Positions 56,647 through 64,000 of a DNA stretch of 64,000 bases are shown here, piece after piece (position 1 is the stretch's first letter; each line of letters starts with the position of its first letter). Location: NCBI RefSeq assembly GCF_032884065.1, contig NC_088867.1, positions 53,588,968-53,652,967 on the forward strand, given 5' to 3'. The notes beneath the pieces are model-generated. The model had not been told where the DNA came from, searched no databases, and was given only the letters and a program-made list of their open reading frames with translations. The translations under genes were made by a program, and so were the position numbers. The stretch comes from Artemia franciscana. Taxonomy: Eukaryota > Arthropoda > Branchiopoda > Anostraca > Artemiidae.

Positions 56647-57115
56647 CCGCCACGTTCATAGCATATTTTATGTTTTTCCTTTTTTACCCTTATACTCCGC
56701 TTGTTGCCTTTTGTATCGCTACGAAGCTGAACTGATAAATAGTATACTCTGTAAAAAAAAAATACTAAGAGGACTTGGGATTAAAATTCGTCTGTATTAT
56801 TCTATAATCAACCAGTATGTTCTTGATTTTCTTCCTGTTGGTTTGCGTCTTGAGTTCAAGCTTGGAGCTATAGGAAGCAGTTTCTATATTCTTATCAAAT
56901 CTACACTTTCCTTAGATTTTAAAACCATTTATTTGGCCGTCATTTGAAAACGATGACTTGCCTTCTCCACCCATTCGACAGTAGAAACGCCCTCGAGTTA
57001 AGATTTCCTTTGGGTAATTTGAGACAGTTTTAGCTGCATACCATTAGTTTACTAGGCTGTGTAAGATTTACGCCCAATGTTTCCTTGCTACGGATCTACT
57101 TGGCCTAAACTTTAA
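56647..57115. other. Unassigned sequence
   Basis: No gene recognised. An open frame at 56570-56947 starts inside the TIR element and shows no family resemblance. Confidence 0.35.
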
Positions 57116-57177
57116 AGAGGCAAGTTAAGAGGACTTGCCCCTTTAGTAAAGGGGCAAAGTCCTCTTAACTTGCCTCT
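57116..57177. repeat. Near-perfect 30-bp hairpin
   Basis: AGAGGCAAGTTAAGAGGACT followed by TGCCCCTTTA faces its complement TAAAGGGGCA and AAGTCCTCTTAACTTGCCTC, with one unpaired base and a 1-3 nt loop. No poly-T follows. It is a cruciform-forming sequence of unknown origin, perhaps the fused ends of a small TIR element. Confidence 0.85.
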
Positions 57178-57900
57178 CCCAAAGAAATACGAAAAAATGA
57201 TCGATTACAAAAGTTTTCCGACGAAATACTGGCTGCGGCTATCAGTTGTATGACATCATGTGACTGGCTATGCGTTACCAATATTAATATTTTCTGTTTA
57301 AATCGTATTTTCTGTGTGGCTATTTTAAATGTTTCCTCTTCCCCCCCTCTTCTCTTCGGAACATATTTATACTTGTATAAGTGTCTTTTTTCGTTCCTTT
57401 TCACGGTATCGGGTTGAGTTATGTATTGGTCTTGTTAAGTTAATATGAACATCCTGAAGAACCCATAAACGCCTTCAACTCGGTTTATCCCCATTCAATG
57501 CTCGATGCATACCAGCATTCTCTATCGCATCTGCTAACTTTCAAACTGGTATTCTTTGACAAGTAATTTTTTACCAGGGATTGTGTTCTTGCGATTTTTC
57601 AATAGAAAATGACTACCCAAAAATAGTTTTCATCTAGATCTTAATTTGGGTGGCGGAAATGTGTGGCGCACTTGGCTGATTGCGACGTACACCAGGTGGC
57701 GAAAGTGGGCACCCCTTGTTCCATGGCCAGTGCTTACTTAAAAAAATCTAAACACCCTTTGTTCATATCTAAAGGAAGTTGTAGAAACTTGTTTCATTTC
57801 CTTTTTCAATGAAGGCTTTCTTCCTTTCTTAGATTACATTGGTTTTCAGAGCTTACTCATAAGCGGGAAAAAAAACTTTGCCTAATGGCTATTTTGATTC
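57178..57900. other. Unassigned sequence
   Basis: No gene. The phrase GTACACCAGGTGGCGAAAGT (57687) recurs inverted near 61517-61545 as CCACTTTCCACCACCTGGTG. That suggests a shared unnamed repeat. Confidence 0.35.
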
Positions 57901-58640
57901 CGCTATTTTAAAAAGAGTGTCAGGAAATGACCGGATCGTTTTAAGTAACATGAACATTTCTTATGGACTCTATATTAGATTTTATAACTACATCTTCTTC
58001 TGCTGACGCCTGGTTGCACTAACATGCTGCTAAAGGGCAACAAAGCCCTTTGCCCTTTTTAGTCTTTATTCCCTCCAGTGAGTTCCGTACTTATTTGAAA
58101 TCTTTGCTTGTGCCCTCTCTCCGTCACATTTGAGGACATCCTTTTTTCCACCAAACCCCAATGGGATACAACCATTTGGAAAGGTGACATCTTGAACCTT
58201 CTTTCATTTATAATTCTGGAATTTAGGATGGAAAAGTGTTTAAAACTGTCTTTTAAAGTTTCCCCAGTACAGCGTCTAGCATATCTTCCTCTGTATCTCC
58301 ATGCCCCTCTCCCTTCAGAGCTAAGCTTACTCTGACTTCTTGTGTTCTAAACTCAGTTTTAAGTCTTCCTATTCTTGCAAAAAAATTTCTGTAAAAACTG
58401 TAAAAAAATATTTGTCGTTCTCTTTTTACATCTTTACCAGATCCACCACTCTTACTAATAGCGCAATCTATGTTAATGAATAAGCTCCGCAGTCGGTCAG
58501 ACTTTTATTGCCTAAATTCCCCTTTCCTTCCTCATTTATTCCTAATTCAAGCGACCTGGCTTTTTTTAAAACCAAGCTTCAAACCTATTCTTTCACATGA
58601 CTCACCCTCTCCGGAAAAAGAAAACCTTTCGTAAAGATTT
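57901..58640 (+). pseudogene. Possible LINE C-terminal region
   Basis: Near 58440-58600 shifted frames read TRSTTLTNSAIYVNE, then FPFPSSFIPNSSDLAFFKTK and L-Q-T-Y, resembling the C-terminal end (F-x-x-x-L-K-x-x-L) of jockey/CR1-like ORF2. Upstream motifs are not visible, so confidence is low. Confidence 0.3.
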
Positions 58641-59070
58641 TCACTAGGACGCTCAAGTCATTGGCATAATGCATTTGTTGGTGAATTTCACCAACCCATT
58701 TAACCGGAATTACTCAACTCAACTAACAGGAATAGTTCTGCTGAATTACTAATTCACATCGAACTAACTACAAACCTTGCTTCCTACCTTAACAGCAACA
58801 ATATTATTCTTGCTCATTGGATTAATCACGTTTACTTATCTGGTAAATGTACATATTTATTTGACATACCATGCGTACTTATTTAGTATTTATTTTATAC
58901 TTATCTGGTATACCATGTTTTATTAGGGCCTCCACGAAAATTTTTTTTTATCAATTGAATAAAGGGCCTTTTCTTAATATAAAACTCAGGATTAATGATG
59001 TCTGATAGGAATGGTCGACCCGCAAGGGTTAGAATCTAACCCTTGCTTGTTAATTCTTACCCTTAGTACT
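58641..59070. other. Unassigned sequence with palindrome
   Basis: At 59022-59046 GCAAGGGTTAGA, one base, TCTAACCCTTGC form a perfect 12-bp hairpin just left of the hAT element. The rest is not recognised. Confidence 0.5.
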
Positions 59071-59203
59071 GTCTAAACCAGTGGTTCCCATCCAATTTTG
59101 GGCCATGCCCCACCTAGACATTTCTAAAGTCCTGATGCCCTCATGATATTTAAATTTTACGTGTATTCACCTGAAGAAAGCTTCACCTGAAAAGGCCGTT
59201 AAC

Positions 59204-59975
59204 TTGGTATTTTTTTGGGGGGGGGGTCGTCATCCAGGCATATTTTACACTAATGAAAAATATTGTCTGAATGCAACAACTTTAGATCCTGCAAAAATCA
59301 AAAGAGGTGTGAGGCAAGGCTACGTTCTTAGTCTTCTTATTTTCAAACCTGCAATCTCCAAGATTCTGGACCGTATCTCGCCCTCTATTCTATTGCATGG
59401 TATTGACCTGTCTTACTTGGCATGCGCTGATGACGTTCTTCTGCTCAGCAGATCCAAAGCAGACTTACAAGGCAACCTGAATCGACTCCTAAGTGACTAT
59501 CAATCTATCGGGCTTTCTATCAACATTGATACGTGCGAATTTTTGTCTTTCAATGCACCGCAAAGTGATTCTGTCACTTTTGGAAATCATGTTGTCCCTA
59601 CGGTATCGGAACTGAGATATCTGGGCATTATGATTGCAGAAACAATCATTAAAACTAGACGAGCAATTGTTAAGCAAACAACTACCGCCATTAAATGTGC
59701 TTATGCGTCTGTAGCGCTGAATCGTGGACGCTACTCCAGGAAATCTCTTGTGTCGATTTATTGTTCAGTGTGTTTACCACACATAACCTAACTCGCCCGT
59801 GCATACCACATGCTGTCATTGAGATACATTGAAAACATCAAAAAGCGCTACTATAAAAATGGAGAATTTTTACTGTGCATACCCAAGCGTTATAGGAATT
59901 TCTGCCTTAAAAAAAATATGGTCTTAAAGAGCCATCCAAACAATGGTCTAGCATTCGAAATAACTTAGTGCTAGA
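59204..59975 (+). pseudogene. LINE reverse transcriptase fragment inside the hAT element
   Basis: An open frame to 59791 contains KIKRGVRQGYVLSLLIF (usual G-V-R-Q-G-C-x-L-S-P), LACADDVLLLSRS (catalytic A-D-D at about 59422), SIGLSINIDTCEFLSFN and SELRYLGI, then KCAYASVALNRGRYSRKSLV. After a frameshift it continues with RYIEKHQ-like and NNLVLEVILDRRR to about 59970. The first ~20 codons (poly-G) are not RT. It is the longest RT-coding stretch in the window, but it lacks the N-terminal RT half and the endonuclease. Confidence 0.75.
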
Positions 59976-60110
59976 AGTTATATTAGATAGACGACGTTTC
60001 TCACCTGCGTTTATTTGAGTGTCGTCTCTCTTTTTTTTGGAAGCAAGGTCTCTCTTTCTTTTTGTGGTGCTCACCTATAATCTATTTTTTTTTGTAAATG
60101 GTGGGCGAAT

Positions 60111-60114
<4 letters not shown>

Positions 60115-60141
<27 letters not shown>

Positions 60142-60142
60142 T
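60115..60142 (+). repeat. (TTA)n microsatellite, probable LINE tail
   Basis: About nine ATT/TTA units after the RT fragment and before the hAT right end. This fits the 3' tail of the LINE inserted in or captured by the hAT element. Confidence 0.8.
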
Positions 60143-60385
60143 ATGCTATGTACACTGTCATTGCAATACTATCATATATCTTTTTTTCTCTTTAAATGCA
60201 TTTGAATATGATGTGATTCCCATGAAAATGTCTTCTTTTTCAAAATCAAGGCTCTAAAGTGTAGTCAGCCGAATGGTGCGTGTCCTGCCCTTGACCCACC
60301 AAAATATTGGCATGCCCCACCGGTGAGGCCTGTGCCCCACGTTGGCAATCACGTGTCTAAACCGTTAGGCCATCCAACCTCTGAT

Positions 60386-60551
60386 CAGTGTTGCCAGTTG
60401 CTTGGTCTAAAGCTGCGCCGTCTAAAAGTGTAAATGTGCCGAATGTGTGATTTCCCCCCCCCCCCCAAAAATGCCCGGTTCGGAAAACCCAATTTGTAAC
60501 CGCCTCAAAAAGCGCCAAAATGGCGCAAATACGTCCCATTTGGCCACTCTG
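60386..60551. mobile_element. Small hAT-type MITE (166 bp)
   Basis: Ends CAGTGTTGCCAGTTG and, reversed, CAGAGTGGCCAAATG (11 of 15). Flanks CCTCTGAT (60378-60385) and CCTCTAAA (60552-60559) agree at 6 of 8. It resembles the MITE at 44703-44860. There is an internal C-run; no ORF. Confidence 0.5.
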
Positions 60552-61879
60552 CCTCTAAATGCTATGTCTTCTGCTAGGTTCATTCATTTATATTTCAGTT
60601 ATATACAACCACACCTAGATAATTCACTCTCCTCCATGCCGCATGTCTTTCTTATGCTAGGTTCACTTAGATTGTATATACCAATGTGGTGGGGGGGGAT
60701 CAGGGAACAGTTTTAGGAATGTTTGCCCCACCCCCCTCAGAAGGTTGAAATTTTAATTAATTATAGAAGTGGAGGGGTGAAAATACCAACAAGGGAGCCC
60801 AGGTTTTGTTGGTGTACCCCACAAACATTAACTATGTACCAGCCTGTGCATCGTGGCTCTGTCAACATATATAGGTGGATACTTTATTTGTGACTGAATT
60901 GAAAATCTGTTATTTCTAATCAACAATAAATTAAAACCAATAGGGCCTACGACCATAAACTGGAAGACAAACACAGCAAAATACCCCCAAAAAACTGCCA
61001 CGGATAAAAATAAACAATTTACGAACTAAATTATAAGCATATAAAAAAAGGTTAACAATTCATTTGAATGTCTTTATCATTTGTCATTGTATTGATATAT
61101 AAATAAATCTCTAAATTCTTGCTAAGTGACTCTTAGTAAATATCAATCCCGAAAATGCTAACATGTATTTCTTTGAGTATATTTCGAAACTTCTACGTTT
61201 TTTTTCCTTTTTCAATTGTATAATGAACTGGCAAAGAAATGGAATTGAGTTGTGTTGTACTGCGGTTATTGACCTTTCAACCCTTTCACTGGTTCCTTCA
61301 GAGAAAAAGCTTATTAAGGACTGCCCTGATTTACATTCTAATTATATTGTCATGAGTCTTGTTATGTTCAAGACGCCGTACTTATTAGTTATGGACTGTT
61401 GAGTGTGAAAATATTTTAACCTAAGTATAAGTTGGTCAACAGTTTTGACGCTAAACTTTGCATAGGAGTTTAATTTCCAATAAGATTTGCAGTTTATGAC
61501 TCGAATCATTGCTTTCCGAGGGGGTGACCACTTTCCACCACCTGGTGTACATCTTGAAACGCCACATGTTCTTCAAAATTCCGTCACGCTTGGCACAGTT
61601 CCGCCACGCCTGGCAAGCACCACCTGATGCACGTGATTTCTGAAAGCAGGCACCTCCTCGTAGCATTCCTTTTTGTTGCGACAGATTAAAAACTACGTGA
61701 ACAGATAATTTGTAAAAAAAAAAAAAAAAAAATATCAAGATAAGGATTAAGTATTCATCAACAAAGAAGATAGTCCCATTTTCATTAACTGTAATGTTTT
61801 TGGTTTTCTAATTTTTATGATAAAAATGAGAATAAAAACTGAAAAAAAAAAAACAACACCAAACAAATGACAATGGAAT
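60552..61879. other. Unassigned sequence
   Basis: No gene supported. An open frame at 61163-61402 contains MNWQRNGIELCCTAVIDLST but matches nothing I know and has no splice context. An A-run stands at 61714-61731. Confidence 0.35.
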
Positions 61880-62110
61880 GTCAGTTTAATTGACAAATAC
61901 TGACATTTGTTCCTTAAAATTTTGATGATTTTTTATTTATGAAATTAAGAAAGGTGAAAACATTTCAAACGTATTTTGTTTTCAGTAAAGCGCAAATTGT
62001 GTTCTGGTCTTGAGAAGGCATAGGGGATATCAGCCCTACTCATGTTAATTTTGCTGGTTCGGGTTTGACTCGTCTATTTAGTGTAATTTCTGTTCGTTTT
62101 GAACCCGAAG
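61880..62110 (+). repeat. Repeat shared with the intron-2 foldback
   Basis: Homologous to 11180-11395: GAAAGGTGAAAACATTTC, GTTTTCAGTAAAGCGCAAAT, TGTGTTCTGGTCTTGAGAA, ATCAGCCCTACTCAT. It leads into the F2-like array. Confidence 0.75.
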
Positions 62111-64000
62111 TGTGGGAGAGGGTATCCACCTTCCGATCACTCTGAATCTAAAGAGGGCACTAAAATTGCTATTTAAAATTTTTGTTTAGATGCGTTTGAA
62201 GAAATAATGGACTTGGGAGGGCGGTTTGTTGCCCTCCACTTTCGACTATTAAAAACGGCTCAGGTCCTTTCAATTTCCAATCGAATGAGTTATTTTCAAG
62301 GTTTCTACCACAACAAACGGTCATCTCAAAATTTCTATCAGATTAATTTCTGGAAAATACGAGGTGTGGGTTAGGGGGTAACCACCTTCTGATCACTCCG
62401 AATCTTAAAAAGAGACTAGACGTTCTGATTACCTATCAAATTCTATGTATTTCGAGAAAATATGAGGTGTGGGGGAGGAGGATAGAACCCTCCGGTCACT
62501 CTGTATCTTACAAAGGGTGCTAGAACTTCTGACTACCAGTCTAATGAGCCCTCTCCGAAATCTGTACTATCACCCTTTCTATATGTACCTCACATGCCCC
62601 CAGGGCATAACTTACAACCCTTGCCCTGAGGGCTCTGGGGGTGTCATCCTCAAAGACATAATTTCCGGACCTTTCAATTCTGTTGAACAAAATGGTTATC
62701 TCGAAATTTTGATTGTATGCGTCTGGAGAAATGGTGGGCGTGGGAGGAGGGTTTTTTGTCCTCCAATCGCTTTTGACTATTATGTTGGTCACTAGTCCTT
62801 TCAATTTCCAATCGAATAAGCAGTTTTCGAAGTTTCTAACACAATAAATGGCCATTTAAAAATTTCTATCAGATGCATTTCGGGAAAAACCGAGGTGTGG
62901 GGGAGGGTATCTAGCCTCTGATCACTCTGAGTCTTAAAAAGGGCACTAGAACCTCTGATTACCAATCCAATGAGCCCCCTCCGAAGTTTATACGATCACC
63001 CTTTCTAATGTACCTAATATGCCACCTTACCCTTGCTTAGAACCCTTGCCTTGAGGGCTGTGGGGGGTGTCATCCTCAAAGATATAATTTCTGGACCTTT
63101 CAATAACGTTGAACAAAATAGATGTGAAAAATTTTGGGGAAATAAATGTGTTTAGGGAAATGGTGGGCCTGGGAAGGCAGTTTGTTGCCCTCCACTTTCG
63201 ACTATAAAAAAGGGCACTGGCCCTTTCAATTCCCAATCGAACGAGCTGTTTTCGAAGGTTCTAATTTCAAAATTTCTATCAGATGAATTTCGGGAAAATA
63301 CGAGTTTTTGGGAGGGGGTAACCGCCTTCCGATCACTCTGAGTCTTAAAAAGGGCACTAGAAGTTCTGATTACCAATCCAATTCGATGCATTTCGAGAAA
63401 ATATGAGATGTAGGGGAGGGGTTAGAACCCTCTGGTCACTCTGAATCTTACAAAGGGCACTAGAACTTCTGATTATACCAATCCAATGAGCCGCCTCCAA
63501 AGTTTATGCGACCATCCTATCTTTGTATACCTTATATGTCTCCAGGGTATAACTTACAACTCTTTCCCATGGGGGCTGTGGGGGGGGTTGTCATCCTTAA
63601 AGATAATATACGGACCTTTCAATTACGTTGAACGAAAAGGGAATCTCAAACTTTTGATTGGATGTGTTTGAGGAAATGGTGGGTGTGGGAGGGGGGGTTA
63701 GTTGCCCTCCAATCACTTTTGACTATTAAAAAGGGTAGTGGTTCTTTCAGTTTCTAGTCGAATGAGCTGTTTTCGAAATTTCTACGACAGCACACTGTCA
63801 TTTCAAAATTTCTATTAGATGCATTTCGGGGAAATACAAGGCGTGGGGGTATCCATCCTCCGATCACTCTGAGTCTTAAAAATGATCTAGAACTTCTGGT
63901 TACCAATCCAATGAGCCCCCTCCGAAATTTATACGATCACCCTTTCTATATGTACCCTATATATCCCCAGGCTATAACTTACAACCCCATGCCCTGAGGG
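62111..64000 (+). repeat. F2-like tandem array (units 425-512 bp, runs off window)
   Basis: The marker CACCCTTTCTATATGTACC recurs near 62571, 62996, 63508 and 63935. Each unit has GATCACTCTGAGTCTTAAAA, AGGGCACTAGAACTTCTGAT, CCAATCCAATGAGCC, GCCCTGAGGGCTGTGGGGG-like and ACCTTTCAATT-x-CGTTGAAC blocks. This family is related to F2 by its GGGCACTAGAA and GAACAAAATGG motifs but is distinct. Open frames repeat with the unit and are not genes. Confidence 0.8.

Larger units (their letters stand above)
59079..60354. mobile_element. hAT-type element with 8-bp TSD, carrying LINE sequence
   Basis: GTCTAAAC stands at 59071-59078 and exactly again at 60355-60362. The left end is CAGTGGTTCCCA, typical of hAT termini; the reversed right end is ACGTGATTGCCA (8 of 12). 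Both ends continue with GGGGCATG/CATGCCCCACC text. Exact 8-bp TSD plus this end sequence supports hAT. There is no transposase; the interior holds a LINE RT fragment. Confidence 0.75.

Noticed and set aside
56570-56947. 125-codon open frame rich in Leu/Ile/Tyr
   Set aside because: It begins inside the right terminal repeat of a TIR element and has no recognised pattern. Membrane-like composition is expected from AT-rich DNA.
61517-61545. Shared 30-bp motif with 57686-57715 as a regulatory element
   Set aside because: It is more likely a fragment of an unnamed repeat; two occurrences in a repeat-rich window do not support regulation.

Overview
This is a repeat-choked, AT-rich animal genome window. 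It looks like an arthropod with a large genome: the one clear host gene is an arthropod-type gustatory receptor with three exons and introns of 3.8 and 8.0 kb. The rest is almost entirely transposable elements of eukaryotic types (non-LTR retrotransposons, a Penelope-like element, hAT, PIF/Harbinger and TA-flanked MITEs). Some repeat families remind me of brine-shrimp (Artemia) genomic sequence, but that is an impression from memory, not something the window proves. No rRNA, convincing tRNA, CRISPR array or bacterial operon structure was seen.

Layout. 1-1783: a reverse-strand copy of a tandem-structured element (here R1), split by a 362-bp Penelope-derived insertion with a 13-bp target duplication. 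2996-16047: the gustatory receptor gene (exons 2996-3937, 7752-7910, 15889-16047; 419 codons before the stop), whose introns hold a PIF/Harbinger remnant with a MADF-domain ORF, reverse-strand LINE remains, foldbacks and copies of a second non-coding family (here F2). 16.9-19.6 kb: duplicated and foldback sequence around a ~125-bp tandem satellite. 19.9-21.2 kb: unidentified decayed coding-like sequence.

21.2-30.1 kb is a nest of broken retroelements: two ~1.4-kb inverted F2 arms, a Penelope-like element with RT and GIY-YIG endonuclease remains (reverse strand) and an inverted copy of its own 3' end, and several LINE fragments on both strands. 31.4-35.5 kb: a tandem/inverted cluster, a palindromic MITE (M1), and a hAT/ZMYM-like TTF zinc-finger ORF interrupted by a second R1 copy. 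36-38.5 kb: a decayed LINE.

40.5-48.5 kb: F2 copies, a (TA)n microsatellite, several MITEs, and three short stretches that read like host or unknown coding exons (42.2-42.7 kb reverse; 45.5 and 48.1 kb forward). 48.5-51.3 kb: a third R1 copy that matches the second except for about five extra ~294-bp units. 51.8-64 kb: more F2, two TA-flanked MITEs, a hAT-type element with an exact 8-bp target duplication carrying a LINE RT fragment, a small hAT MITE, and a tandem array running off the right edge.

Only the gustatory receptor looks like an intact functional gene; everything else is mobile or decayed DNA, or short candidates needing transcript evidence. I did not find a convincing new multi-gene system. 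The most unusual structures are the R1 family with variable unit number, the giant F2 foldbacks, and the MITE pair that shares a core but has unrelated terminal repeats.
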